64,000 nucleotides of DNA from Pardosa pseudoannulata (lineage: Eukaryota > Arthropoda > Arachnida > Araneae > Lycosidae). Location: positions 78,406,686 to 78,470,685 of the forward strand of contig CM063501.1 in the NCBI GenBank assembly GCA_032207245.1, written 5' to 3'. Both the position numbers and the translations under genes were made by a program. Of the stretch, positions 24,823 through 38,132 are shown in pieces; the stretch's first letter is position 1, and each line of letters begins with the position of its first letter. Below the pieces are notes generated by a model. It saw only the letters and a list, made by a program, of their open reading frames with translations, made no database searches and had not been told where the DNA came from.

Positions 24823-24957
24823 AGGGCCAGTCTCACCAAGGTCGTTTAAAGGCTAACCGCGATTAATCTCTGTTTAAATGGAGAATTGCGTCCCACCATT
24901 GGTTGGTGCAAGAGTTAATCGTGATTAGCCGCTAAGCAACTTTGGTGGGACCGACCT
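24823..24957. mobile_element. Palindromic MITE (family P), copy 1
   Basis: 135 bp. The left arm gggccagtctcaccaagg...ctaaccgcgattaa and the right arm ttaatcgtgattagccgc...ggtgggaccgacc are imperfect inverted repeats of about 45 bp. A relative lies at 51722-51868. Confidence 0.75.
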
Positions 24958-26059
24958 TTAGACTAAAATTACCAAACTAACAGTGAAGGATATTTTGAAA
25001 ATAGTTTCAAGTACTGTCGAACTGAAGTTACAATACACGTCATATCATGAACTGCAGTTGTAATAGGTAATAGGCCAAAATACTCCATACCTCCCCTTGC
25101 ACGAGAATCCAAATGATTTAACTTCGATTATCTTTAATTTATATGTTCAAACGTTTGTCCTTCGAACTAATCTAAGAATTTCATGAACATTTTGTACTGA
25201 TAAGCCATTTATGTCTACGTGTATTTCACTTCATTTGTTTTCCTCTTCACTAAAGTAGGGAAGCTAAATTTTGTTTCCCTAAAACTGTACAAAACAATGA
25301 CTAGATCAAATTTATTACGATTGCTGCTATATTCTCAAACTCAAAAAATAAAACTGTGATGTGGTATATTAAATGACACAGCTTAAATTTTCTAAAGAAT
25401 TAAACTGATTTTAATAACTCACTGATTAAAAGGGTTTGTAGAATTGTGTATAAAGGAAATAGGTGTTATTAAACTGCGGATTTTAGCATTTAAAAAACCT
25501 TTTTTTTAATTAGCATTCCAATTTGTCGCATCTTAATAACTAAGCTTTATCCATTAATGCTAAAACACTTTTTAGCGATTATATATAGATGAATATCTTA
25601 AATCTAAGTTATTATGGACAGAACATCATAAAAGAAATATTAAATTTAAAGAATGTCGAATTACAGTATGTCTATATTATTGATTGGCTGTCAATTTAAT
25701 ATTATATGATGTCATTGATTAAAAGACAAAAAAAAAATCGCAATAGCAGATTTATTTGGTATCACATATAAACATATCTGTAAAGTGAAGCTTTATAAAA
25801 GATAAAGCTATTTAACATGACTTCAATCAATGTTAACGTAAATTTATGCTCGAGGTTTAAAAAATCATAAAATGACGATGAAGCTAAAAAAAATAAAATA
25901 ATAATAGATATAATAATAGAATTTAAAATAACTAAAAAAATAGAAATAGTATTAGATTCTCAAAAATTTGGAAGAAAGTTATAAGACTGTCATCTATATT
26001 TCCTTAAAAGAAAACATCTTTCTGGGGAAACATAAATATTTCATAAACTATTTTTAGCA

Positions 26060-26190
26060 GTAATGAAGCAATGGCAGCTATCTCGTAACTGAAAAGTTGA
26101 GGGTTCGGGACTCGAGTAGGCCTAAGATACTTCGTGTTTGTGAAATGTGACTGAGGCCCGTAAATTATATTAGTAGTTATAACTAGAGAT
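26060..26190 (+). mobile_element. tRNA-derived SINE (family C), 5'-truncated
   Basis: ctatctcgtaactgaaaagt, gggttcgggactcgag and gtgactgaggcccgtaa parallel the fuller copy at 47118-47280. Diverged. Confidence 0.65.
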
Positions 26191-26940
26191 GCAACAGTTA
26201 TCCGGCCCAGATACTGCATCCGGTATATCCAGCCACTATACCAGATACTTGACAGTAGCGAGATATTACGATTCGGCATTCCAGCCGACCGAAAATTATA
26301 CCCCAAGAAATAAGATAAATGTAACAAAATATGCAAAATGTTAAACATTATACTACATGAAACAGTGCGTATAAGTGTTTGGGGGCATTATGGGAAACAA
26401 AAAAGCTTTATGGAAAAAAATTAGGTTTGTTTGTACATTTCATTACAAAATATCATGAATCATTCTTTCTTCAGTCTCAACTGCAAAATTGTGCTGTTGC
26501 ATCTGAGAACAAAAAGTTCTTCAAATTTTTCACACACAAACATAAAAACCATTAAAGCAGGAAAGTAAATGACTATTGAAAATGTTTTTATTCAGATTTG
26601 ATTTTTCTAATTAAATAATGTTGAATTGATGTATTGAGTACCGAAATTTAAAATAAAGAAAATATTTAAGATAAGTTATAGTACAAATAGTTAACTAAAG
26701 GTGAGAGAAATACTACAATGTGGTTAACAAAATAAAACAAAAATAAAGTACATAAGGCTGATTTAAAAAGAAAAAGTGGAAAACATACTAAAATTCTGCT
26801 GGATATCCTGCTGAAACTCTGCCAGATATCCGGTATCCGTTATTCGGTCAAATTGACATCAGTTTCATCCCTAGTCATAACGTTCTCCAAGTTCTCAAAT
26901 GATACTTCTGATGTTGGAAGGTCAAACCTGAGGATCTTCT

Positions 26941-27005
26941 GCTTGGTTTGGTTTGGAGCGCTACGGTCTACTGTTTTGCACACAAGGGCTAATAAGACCG
27001 GGACC
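26941..27005 (-). mobile_element. SINE family A tail fragment
   Basis: The - strand reads gcagtaggtcccggtctta then gtagaccgtagcgctccaaa, the 3' tail of family A. Confidence 0.8.
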
Positions 27006-27330
27006 TACTGCTCTGCTTGGTTCCTGCTTCTAAATTAAGTGAACTCAGTGTTACACACGTCCGTAACATTAAGCTACACATGCTCCCCAAAATGGTGCTA
27101 AATGGGTAACAGCTTCGCAGCCGTGTATTGTCATAAAGATATATGAGTCTGTATTTCCAGCTGTAAAATTTTGGCAAAAATTTTATCTGTACATAAAATG
27201 GGACGCTAGGTAATAATAGGTTAATTTAACCTAATGTCGACGAAAAATATGTCTATGTTATTATTCTGCTATTTTATAGGTTTTTTAAATAATAAAATAC
27301 TTGTTGCTCATTCCTTTATTTCACTTTTAG

Positions 27331-27439
27331 AAACAAAGAGATCCAAGATTAAATGAAATTTTATATCCATTCTATGATGAGTTGAGAGCCAGAGAAATTA
27401 TTGCTACGTACGAAAGAAACTCGGAATTGGCCACTCAAG
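27331..27439 (+). CDS. norpA: PLC-beta exon 7: end of EF-hand region
   Basis: 109 bp from phase 0: [20 protein letters not shown], then [16 protein letters not shown] plus one base of Gly. [15 protein letters not shown] is nearly invariant in PLC-beta. Acceptor ttttag, donor gtgaat. AT-rich third positions (about 10 of 37 G/C). Confidence 0.94.
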
Positions 27440-28788
27440 GTGAATATTTAGATTTTAGATTTATTTTATTTAAATTCATATTAATTTTAGGCTTTCATAC
27501 TTTCTAATAATGCTGTAATCTTTGTGGGAAGAAAGATTCTAACACATTTCTGCAATTTGGCATGAATGTGCAGAGTGCTCCATAAATTACAGCATAAAAA
27601 TATAATCATATATCAATAACAAAATGAATATATAAGTATTTGATCCTAACAAATTATTACAAAGGTATTTCTGACACAGGAAATATTTTAATTCAAATTT
27701 CCGCAGTCAAGTGGCAATATAGGTCTCTTTCCTGAAGCATGCATATTATGCCGCTTCCGATAATCTGCACAACTAGTGGTACTTAGAGTGGAATAAATAC
27801 ACGTGTTAATCTCAATAATAAAGTAGGGAAATAAATCACCGACGTTATGATTGTCTTTAACTGGTTTTTATATGTTCTCTAAAAAGTAACTGAAGAAAAT
27901 TTCTTTCCCTGAAATAGGTAGTTACATTTTAAAATAATTAATGCTAGAATTATGCTAGAATTAATTTATGCTAGAATTTATTTATTTTACAAATGCAGAA
28001 CAATTAGCGCCTAAGCCGTTCATTTATGTGCTCTCCAATACGTTTAAACAATGCCCTCATACTAAAAAAGTACAAGACAATAATACAGCATTTAGTAGAA
28101 AATCTAATAGATTTTTAGAGTAGGGAACATGGCTAGGGAAACTAGGAAAATCGTTCATGTCACATATCAAAGTTATCAGAGAACTATGGAATTAGTGTGG
28201 TAATAAACTTCTTAGACGTGTTATCTATTAGTAAAATCTCGAAGTTATGTGGTGTGGGGTAAATTTCTGATAAAGCGCATCAGTTTTTTGTAGATGTTTC
28301 CCATTGTGAAAAGCATGTTAAACCTGTGCATTTTGTAAATTCTATTAATAGACTGTAACTTAATGCAATAGATAAGCATAAAATCTTGCTTATTACGGGT
28401 CTTTAAAATAGATACAAAATGCACAAAAGATTAGAAATATTTTTAGGCACAAGATGTTATCTCCACAACATACAGTTATTGTTCATAACTAATAGAATCT
28501 ACTCTCAGAACAGTAATAGTATATACATGGATTACTAATACATGCACGGAGGCTTCTACAATGCCATAATTTATACCCGTCTTTGATTTCCTCTTGTATA
28601 TTACCAAAAATAGGTAAGGAGAAGAAAACTGTTCAGAGTTTATCCCAAAATTCTAAAATATTATATTGGGTAATACTAGCACGAAACTAAACCTCTCGAC
28701 ATAGTGATATTCTACACATTAAATCTCCCACAATAAAGTTCCTAATAGTCAAGAATTGCCCTTCAACTGATATTATAAAAATGTTTAA

Positions 28789-28868
28789 CACTAAAACTAC
28801 CGGATATTTTTATAAGGGCAAAAATAACGAAAAATGGGGACATTTAACCCCTCTTGGTAGATTTAGTG
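28789..28868. mobile_element. 80-bp TTAA-flanked palindromic MITE
   Basis: Between TTAA at 28785 and 28869. Ends CACTAAAACTACC and GGTAGATTTAGTG are inverted (12 of 13). The CACTA start recalls the larger TTAA element at 12262. Confidence 0.65.
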
Positions 28869-29749
28869 TTAATATTGTTATCGCTAGATCACCATCGGAA
28901 ACTATCTAGACTAATAATTTACAACGATTTATTATGTCTCTTGTGGTTATAGAGTTATCTAAAATTCGATGTTTTCATCAAAAAATATTTCTCTTTGTGT
29001 GGTTTGTAAAATTTCAGCATTTGCTAAGCCTTATCGATTCAACTATACCTCGTGCGTCCAGTGGCACTGAACACTGAACATTTTACATCATGATGTACAG
29101 CTATAAATACAAATGAGGTAAATGTTTCCTCTCTTCTCGCTATTCTACTGATTTAGCCAAAAAATAATATATTCACCTATAGTTGAAATTACTAACAACA
29201 TTCATTCCTATATCAGAAGAACTTCAGCCTCTCTGAAAAGCTTTCAAAAAAAAAACTCAAAATGTATTTTAGAATTAAATAGAATTCTTTAAAGCAACAT
29301 CCATGGGCAAAAGTAAAAGGAGACCATGTAAATCTCTCTTAGATAAAATAAAGGGTTATTTATTGATTAAAATTTCTAAAGAAATATGTATGTGTACAAA
29401 AGAATCGTCACAATATTTAACAAAAAAATAATGTTTAAATTTCTTCCATACAACGATACTACACAGAATATTGTTACTCTTTCTTTCCCAGCAGTAGTTG
29501 AACATAAACACTTCGCATGTGAATCCAAAGTAGCACAACACCGAATAAACATTTCTGCTTATGACACTATTGCTTATGTATTAATTCCTCCAGTATCTGG
29601 AAGATTAATCACGGCTGCTTTCCCTTTTACCACCTCGGTACACGAGAAATTACTTCTAGCGTAGATAAAAAAAATTGCATGATTTATGTCAGATCGATAC
29701 GTCACGTGACAAATATTACCACAGCCTTGCAAACAAATGTTTTTCTTCT

Positions 29750-32700
29750 CCGAGCTGCCGTATTATTCTACTTCTTTTTGGAGCGGTTAAGGTCCAGTGA
29801 ATGTAATTGTGTGTCACTTTAATATTCAACCCATTATACTGTAATATATTATGTAATTTTTAACGACCGTGTAAATTTGTGAACAAAAAATCGTTAACTT
29901 TATTCAGGCTGTAGGCTACATTTTCTAATTTGTAAAATAAATTTTGTTTAGGACTGATGCAATATCTATAAAAATAAAAGATAGATTTGCACATTACGGC
30001 AGGTACTTATCTTTTATTAATTTGTACAATCGGTACTGTTGTACTCTCTATACTGTAAGATGAGTTTTGTACCACTTATAAACTTTTATGACCTGAAATA
30101 TATTGAATCAGTCGTATAAGATCTTAATGCAGTTTTCATGGTGTAATTATGGTTTAAAGGCTACATGATTTTTTTAATTGGATTTCAATTGCAGATGATG
30201 GAAAATTCCTATTCTGCTATTGTTTAACGTAATATTTTTCAATGCTGCCGAAATATTCTAGTTTTCTTTGGAGTGCTAAGATCCAGTGAACTTGATTGTG
30301 TGCTACTTTAATATTTAACCCTTTATACTGCAATATATTACGTAATTTTTATCGACCGTGTAAATTTGCGAACAAAAATCTGTTAATTATATCCAGGCTG
30401 TAGGCTACATTTTCTGATTTTTAAAATAAAATTTGCTTGGAACTGATGCAATACCTATAAAAATAAAAAATAGATTTGCATATTACGACAGGTACTTATC
30501 TTTTATTAATTTGTACAATCCGTACTGTTGTACTCTTTATACTGTAAGATGAGTTTTGTACCACTTCCAAACTTTTATGACCTGAAAGAATCTGAATGCA
30601 GTTTTCATGGTGGAATTATGACTTGAAGGCTACATGCTTTTTTAATTGGATTTCAATTGCAGATGGAAAATGCCTCTTCTGCTATCGTTTAACGGGATAT
30701 TTATCAATGCTTCTGAATTATTCTACTTTTCTTTGGGGTGCTTAAGTCCAGTGAACGTGATTGTGTGCTACTTAAATATTTAACCCCTTATACTGCAAAA
30801 TATTATGTAATTTTTAAAGACCTTGTAAATTTGTGAACAAAAAATCGCTGATTATATTCATGCTGTAGGCTACATTTTCTGATTTATAAAATAAAATTTG
30901 CTTCTAACTGATGCAATACCTATGAAAATAAAAGATAGATTTGCATATTACGACAGGTACTTATTTGTTATTAATTTGTACTATCCGTATTTTTGTACTC
31001 TTTGTAATGTAAGATGAGTTTTGTACCACTTCCAAACTTTTATGACCTGAAAGATATTGAATCAGTTATATAAGATCTGAATGCAGTTTTCATGGTGAAA
31101 TTATGATGTGAAGGCTACATGCTTTTTAATTGGATTTCAAATGCAGATGACAGAAATTGTCTCTTTTGCTATTGCTTAACGTATTATTTATCATTGCTGC
31201 CAAATATTCTACTTCTCTTTGGAGTGCTAAGGTTCAGTGAACGTGATTATGTGTCACTTTAATATTTAACCCCTTATACTGCAATATATTATGTAATTTT
31301 TAACGACCGTGTAAATTTGTGAACAAAATGTCGTTGATTATATTCATGCTGTAAGCTGCATTTTCTGATTTCTAAAACAACTTTTGTTTATAACTGATAC
31401 AATACCTATAAAAATAAAAGATAGATTTGCATATTACGACAGATACTTACCTTTTATTAATTTGTACAATCGGTACTATTGTGCTCTTTATACTGTAGGA
31501 TGAGTTTTGAACCACTTCCAAACTTATATGACCTGAAAGACATTGAAACAGTTATATAAGATTTGAATGCAGTTTTCATTGTGAAATTATAACTTGAAGG
31601 CTGCATGCTTTTTTTAATTGGATTTCAATTGCAGGTGATGGAAAATGTGTCTTCTGCTATTAATTAACGTAGCATTTATCGATGATTTCATATTATTCTA
31701 CTTCTCTTTATATCGCTAAGGTCCAGTGAAAGGGATTGTGTGTCATTTTAATATATGACTCTTTATACTGAAATATACTATGTAATTTTTAACGATCGTG
31801 TAAATTTTTGAACAAAAAATCGTTATTTATATTCAGATTGGGGGCTACATTTTCTGATTTATAAAACAATCTGTGTTTAGGTTGATGCAATGTCTAACAA
31901 ATTAAAACAAATATATTTATATATTACGACAGGTACTTATCACTTTATGATTTTTACGATGGAAATCGTAGTATTGAAAGATGGGTTTTGCATCACTACC
32001 AAATATTTAAGAGCTTTAAGAAAACCGAACCAATTTTTTTGAACCGATTGCATAGGATTTGAATATAGTTTTCGAGGTGGGAGTAAGACGTGAAGGCTAC
32101 ATGATTTTTTTTAAATGGATTTCAACTGCAGATGAGGGAAATTGATAAATATTACATATGCTATTACTTAACGTAATATTTATCAATGCTGCCGAATTAT
32201 TCTATTTCTCTTTTGAGTGCTAAGGTCCAGTTAACGTGATTGCGTATCATTTTAATATTTAACTCATCATTCTGCAATATATTGTGTAATTTTTAACGAC
32301 CATGTAAATTTGAGAACAAAAAATCGTTAACTTTATTCAACCTGTAAGCTACATTTTCTGATTTATGAAACAATCTATGTTTAGGTTGATACAATGCCTA
32401 TAATGTCATAATATGTAAATATATTTCTTTTATTAAGAAATATATTTACATATTACGACAGGTACTTATCGCTTTTTATTTTTACAATGGATATCGTTGT
32501 ACTCTATATTGAAAGATGTGTTTTGCATCACTATCAAATATTTAAGACCTTTAAGACTTGAATCGATTGCATAGGATTTGAATGTAATTTTCCAGGTGGG
32601 TGTATCACGTGAAGGCTACATGCTTTTTTAAATTGAATTTCAATTGAAGATAATGGAAAATGCCTCTTCTGCTATTGATTAACATAAAATTTATTAATGC

Positions 32701-33672
32701 TGCATTATTATTCTACTTCTCTTTAGATTGATAGGTCCAGTGAACGTGATTGTGTATCATTTTAATATTTAACTCATAATTCTACAATATTATGTAATTT
32801 TTAATAACCATGTAAATTTGAGAACAAAAATCGTTAACTTTATTCAGGTTGTAGGCTACATTTTCTGATTTATGAAATAATCTATGTTTAGGCTGATGCA
32901 ATGCCTATAAAAATAAAAGAAATAGATTTACATATTGCGACAGGTATTTATCACTTTTTGATGTTTACAATGGGTGTCGTTGTACTCTATATTGAAAGAT
33001 GGGTTTTGCATCACTATAAAATCTTTAAAAACCTTTAAGACTTGAATCGATTGCATAGGATTTGAATGTAGTTTTCCAGGTGGGTGTATCACGTGAAGGC
33101 TACATGCTTTTTTAAATTGAATTTCAATTGAAGATAATGGAAAATGCCTCTTCTGCTATTGATTAACATAAAATTTATCAATGCTGCATTATTATTCTAC
33201 TTCTCTTTAGATTGATAGGGTCCAGTGAACGTGATTGTGTATCATTTTAATATTTAACTCATAATTCTACAATATTATGTAATTTTTAATAACCATGTAA
33301 ATTTGAGAACAAATATCATTAACTTTATTCAGGCTGTAGGCTACATTTTCTGATTTATGAAATAATCTATGTTTAGGTTTATTCAATGCCTATGAAAATA
33401 AAGCAAATAGATTTACATATTACGACAGGTATTTATCACTTTTTGATGTTTACGATGGGTATCGTTGTATCCTATATTGAAAGATGAGTTTTTCATCACT
33501 ATAAAATATCTAAGACATTTAAGACTTGAATCGATTGCATAGGATTTGAGTGTAGTTTTCACGGTGGAATTACGACATGAAGGCTACATGCTCTTTTAAT
33601 TGGACTTCAGTTGCAGATGATGGGAAAATAGCTCTTCTCCTATTGTTTAACGGAATAATTATCAATGTCAAT
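29750..33672. repeat. Satellite-like array, about 490-bp unit, eight copies
   Basis: The marker ggtccagtgaacgtgattgt (with variants) recurs near 29791, 30281, 30746, 31231, 31721, 32224, 32733 and 33219. Each unit also has gaccgtgtaaatttg, ggctacattttctgattt, acgacaggtacttatc and gaaggctacatgcttttt. Units 7 and 8 are closest to each other. No coding potential. Confidence 0.93.
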
Positions 33673-34598
33673 TATAATATCCAATGGAAGTCAAGGATCA
33701 CATAAATTCTTGTTTCCCACTTAATTTTATGCAATTATTTTCTTGGATAAAGCTAACAGTTTGGCATTGAATTTTACGCATTTCAAATAGGGACTGTAGG
33801 TTTATCCTCTTTTAAGAAAAGGAAAAATATATTAACTACTGATTAGGGTGGCTAATTAACTTTAAAGTAACCGAAAAGTAGACTACTATTTAAATGTGAA
33901 ATCTACATAAATAAATTAAAAGATGAAATTTGATGTGGTACTATTTTAACATATATTTATATCACAAATATTAACAATTAATTATATTAATCAAAATATA
34001 ATTTTATTTTCTTGTACATAATTCTATGCATATACACACTTTTTAATTGAAATTAATACTACATAATGTATTTCAAATTGTAAACTATGAAATAAATTCT
34101 TAAAGAAAAATGCTCTGGAATTTTTTATAAGTTAAAATATTCAAATGATAAATTTAGGTGTAATTAATATTTTTAATCTATAAAATAACACTATAGTTCA
34201 TATTTGAAAAACGCATTGAATTACTTTACTTATAAAATACTATACATATTCATAAAATCAAATAATACAAGTTGTGCACGATAATGTAACTGTGAAAAAT
34301 AATTAATCATTAAATAGTTTATGTTGACAAATGTTCTGATTTTTCAAATAAAATTCTGATACCACATAAGCAAAACGAATGATAGCTTATATTCAAGAAA
34401 TATTTCCTTTTTCAAAATCTCGAAATTGTTAAACCATAGGAGACTGGAAATAACGTTGATTTACAGCAATTTACAGATACAAGACTCACTATCTGTCTTT
34501 CCATCATATATTTAACCACTTACGGACATTGTTGTTGACTGCAGTTATAGAGTGTATCGCTTGAACATCTCACCGATTTAACCATTGTCTTTCTTCAG

Positions 34599-34809
34599 GC
34601 CTTCTGAGTCAGGACGGTCTAATCCGGTACCTGATGTCGGACGAGAACGCGCCCGTCTTCCTGGACCGCCTGGACATCTACATGGACATGGACCAACCTC
34701 TAGCTCACTATTACATCAACTCCTCACATAACACTTACTTGACCGGGCGACAGTTCGGCGGCAGGTCGTCCGTCGAGATGTACCGACAAGTGTTGCTGGC
34801 GGGATGCAG
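34599..34809 (+). CDS. norpA: PLC-beta exon 8: start of catalytic X box
   Basis: 211 bp, the largest exon seen. It completes Gly, then [20 protein letters not shown] and [20 protein letters not shown], then [15 protein letters not shown] and [15 protein letters not shown] (last codon split after AG). The His of NSSHNTY is the first catalytic histidine, and the following Asn is a calcium ligand. Acceptor cttcag, donor gtacta. About 54 of 70 third positions are G or C, far above the neighbouring exons. A decayed copy of its second half follows in the intron. Confidence 0.96.
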
Positions 34810-34839
34810 GTACTAAGAAACATTTTATGTTTTATTTTA

Positions 34840-34985
34840 ATGGCATGTACGAACCTCTAGCTCAGTATTACATCAACTCTTCACATAAATCTTACTTGGC
34901 TGGAGGTACAATTTGGCGGTATACTGTCGATCCGGATGTGTCGACAAATGTCACTGGCGAAGAAAGTACTGAGCAAACATTTTTT
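34840..34985 (+). pseudogene. Decayed partial copy of exon 8 plus its intron start
   Basis: About 150 bp downstream of exon 8, the sequence for EPLAQYYINSSHKSYL repeats [16 protein letters not shown] of the exon. The similarity continues, with indels, through the region corresponding to [12 protein letters not shown] and into the first bases of the intron (both end in a variant of aaacatttt). The frame is lost after about 22 residues; the calcium-ligand Asn after His is Lys; no acceptor precedes it and no donor survives. It is a tandem duplication, not a usable alternative exon. Confidence 0.82.
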
Positions 34986-35472
34986 CTTAAGTGTTGTGAT
35001 GGAGCATATTAAAATTCGTCAATACAATGACAAGATAAAACTGTTCTTATTGAAAACCTCCTAATAGAATCAACTTTAGATGATTTTATTAGGAAGATGA
35101 TTTAGAACTAAAATATCTAACCCAGGAAGAGCTCGTGAATTTATATCAGTTGTATTGAATATTTAGTTTATCCTTAAGACTTTTCAGCGTACACCAAACG
35201 TCGTGGTATATTTTGAAAGTTTAGATTACAACCTTCGTTCGTATAATCACTGAGAAAATTAGACTTATTACATATCTCCTGGTAAAACAGTTTTCACATG
35301 TTCTAAAATACTTTCTAAAATAATCTAGGCAACTAGAATTGACTCTTAAAACTTATACATCACTTGGATTATCGATATATTTGTAAGTCTTTTCAATGTA
35401 CACTTTGTAGCCTAACATTGTGGTACATTTTAGAAGTAGCATTTTAGAAGTATATATATATGTGTGTGTGTG

Positions 35473-35640
35473 TCAAACAATGGCCTTATCGTACAGCATT
35501 CCCCTCCGGTATGGACTTCACGGGTTCGAATCCAGCTGCTATCATGGTTGTACATAGCCATTCGGAATCAGCTTTAAGCAACCGGTCTCATTCTCCCTCT
35601 TGAGCAAAACTGTAGACCGTAGAATTCCACATCAATCGAT

Positions 35641-35687
<47 letters not shown>

Positions 35688-35847
35688 ATAAACAATGGCC
35701 GATATCGTACAGCATATATATATAGTTCACGGGTTCGAATCAGCTGCTATATATGTACATAGCCATTCGGAATAGCTTTAAGCAACCGGTCTCATTATCC
35801 CTCTTGAGCAAAACTGTAGACCGTAGAATTCCACACCAATCGATTAA

Positions 35848-35850
<3 letters not shown>
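35473..35850 (+). mobile_element. Two tandem SINE family A copies split by (TA)n
   Basis: Copy 1 (35473-35640) and copy 2 (35691-35850) both carry cacgggttcgaatc (B box), tagccattcggaat, agcaaccggtctcatt and gtagaccgtagaattccaca. A (TA)n run at 35645-35685 separates them, and copy 2 has TA runs replacing part of its head, so the block duplicated together with its microsatellite. Confidence 0.82.
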
Positions 35851-35946
<96 letters not shown>

Positions 35947-35967
35947 CATAAATACATATATATATAT

Positions 35968-36037
<70 letters not shown>

Positions 36038-36101
36038 CATATAAATATATACATACATATACATATACTTATATATAAACGTACACACACACACACACTA
36101 T

Positions 36102-36140
<39 letters not shown>

Positions 36141-36159
36141 ATGTATGTATATGTATATA

Positions 36160-36200
<41 letters not shown>

Positions 36201-36345
36201 GTGTGTGTATATATGTATAAATATATATATGTATATGTATATATATATGTATATATATATGTATATATATGTATATGTATATATATATGTATATATATAT
36301 ATGTATATATATATGTATATATATATATATAAATATATATAAAAG
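35850..36345. repeat. Compound (TA)n/(GT)n microsatellite
   Basis: About 500 bp of TA repeat with tatacata, CA/GT and tatatgta interruptions. Open frames on both strands made only of Tyr, Ile, Met, Val, Cys and His are artefacts. Confidence 0.95.
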
Positions 36346-36927
36346 GTGTGTAAAACAAATTTTTCTCGTTACATGGTAAAATTAAAGAGACAAATGAGTC
36401 CTTCTGTTATATAACAACTGCCGTACAAATCATTCGCAGTCTAATATGGAAATTATTCATAGTCTTTAAAACGAGCATCAGCAAGGAACTTGGTCATTTA
36501 TCCCAAACTATTCGAATTTTTCATATAACTTATGCTAAAATATGCTATCTTTTTAGCCACATCTGCACGCACCTAGCCAAAATGCAAAAACTTAAGTTCA
36601 CGTTGCCTAGCAACTTGTAGTTTAGTGCCACCATAACATTAAAGTTTAGAAAACAGGCCGTAGTTGCATTTTGAATATAAAATGTTCGGTGCAAGTAATC
36701 ACGGCCAGTTTTAATCAATATAAATATCGACGTGATTAATATTGGCTTAATGTTCCTGACATTCTGCAGCTTAAATCTGCGTTGTTACAGCTGAATAATG
36801 TATTCTTAAGGTAGACATGATAAATTTTCTGTGATTGCTGAGTCTTTAAATTTATTAAAATATTAATTTGCATTCAATGTAATTAACACTTATCAGAGAA
36901 GCATACTTCCAACACTTTAATGAAACT

Positions 36928-37100
36928 TCATCGCCGAATGGTTAGGGCACTGCTCATCAGTATCGGAGATCTTTGCTTGAATCTTACTACTGGCATAAAT
37001 ATCCGTAGCCGTTCGGGTCGACATTAAATGGTAGATCGACATTAATGGCCTCATTAGCAGTTGTGTAACAAAACAGCAGATTATAGTGCTCAAAATCAAA
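36928..37100 (+). mobile_element. SINE family A, diverged copy
   Basis: cgccgaatggttagggcact, a damaged B box, tatccgtagccgttcgg, ggcctcattagc and a caaaatcaaat tail keep the family order. Confidence 0.75.
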
Positions 37101-38132
37101 TAATCTGCATGCTATAGTAGTATTTGTCTGTAATATTTACCCATTTAAACAATAATTCAAAATAGAGATTGACCATTGTATAATATTCACAGGGGTATTT
37201 TTTTTCTACTTTTCAGGTGGCTTTTGATCAATATAAATATCTACATGTTAATAATATTTTAATGTTCTTGAAATTCTGTACCTTAAATCTGTATTATTCC
37301 AGTGCAATAATATATATATATATATATAAGTAGAGTAGATATAATAAAATCTTTGAATTAAAGTGTGATTAACCCCTCTAGCTCAATTATTATATTAAAA
37401 TTTACAAAAACTAATAATTTTTGGAAATTTATATAAGTAAAGTAGTATTCTAATTAGCTTAAAAGAAATAATCTGTTCAGCATAATTATATTAAATACTT
37501 TTCAAAGAGCCCATAAATGGTTTAATTGGTTGGTTTGAAAATTAAGCAAAACAGACCGTGCGTTTAAAGATAAATTTTACGCATTTGCGGCTGCTGTCGA
37601 TCAGGGTATACATATTTAGTGAGTCACGTGGCACTTTGCAAACCATTTCTTAGGCTATATTAATTCTCAATATATTATGACGTATACAAATGCTACATTT
37701 GGCAATAAATACTGACATATACATTTTTGTCATAATTCACATTTAAAACTTATACTTATACAACCATAAAGTAAAAAATAACGATCACTATTAAGCCTCA
37801 AGGACATATGAAAACGTTTCCAGAATAAGGGTACCAAGATTTGGCAATATTCACAAAAACTCAGGGTATTACTTGAACTTCTATTTAAGTAGTTGGTTTT
37901 GCACTTTGCAACACCATTTCTTAGGATCTATCTTTTCTCACTGAGTATATTAAAGGGACATAGTACCTTTCGAAACTTATAATAAGCCTTTTTTCGATTC
38001 ATCACAAAATTGAAATGTTCTGCCCTTTTTTTGAATGAGTTTTTTATTACTTTTTTTTATAAATTCTTTAATAACGCTCTAGCTTTTAGAAACTTATTTA
38101 TCTGAAGAAAGTAAAAAGGCAAAGGCGAACGA

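Larger units (their letters stand above)
23650..27330 (+). other. Intron 6 (3.7 kb)
   Basis: Holds SINEs (24522-24705, 26060-26190, 26941-27005) and a palindromic MITE (24823-24957). In 23650-24521, 24958-26059, 26191-26940 and 27006-27330 no gene or clear element is visible. Confidence 0.75.
27440..34598 (+). other. Intron 7 (7.2 kb)
   Basis: More than half is a 490-bp tandem array (29750-33672). A short TTAA-bounded palindrome lies at 28789-28868. In 27440-28784, 28873-29750 and 33673-34598 I see no gene; open stretches at 29356-29664 on opposite strands overlap and match nothing known to me. Confidence 0.75.

Noticed and set aside
29356..29664. Overlapping open frames of 61 and 92 codons on opposite strands
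   Set aside because: Neither shows a known motif or splice context; this is expected by chance in the intron.
34827..35012. Alternative catalytic exon
   Set aside because: The frame is lost soon after the NSSHKSY block, no acceptor or donor is present, and the calcium-ligand Asn is replaced; it is a decayed duplicate.
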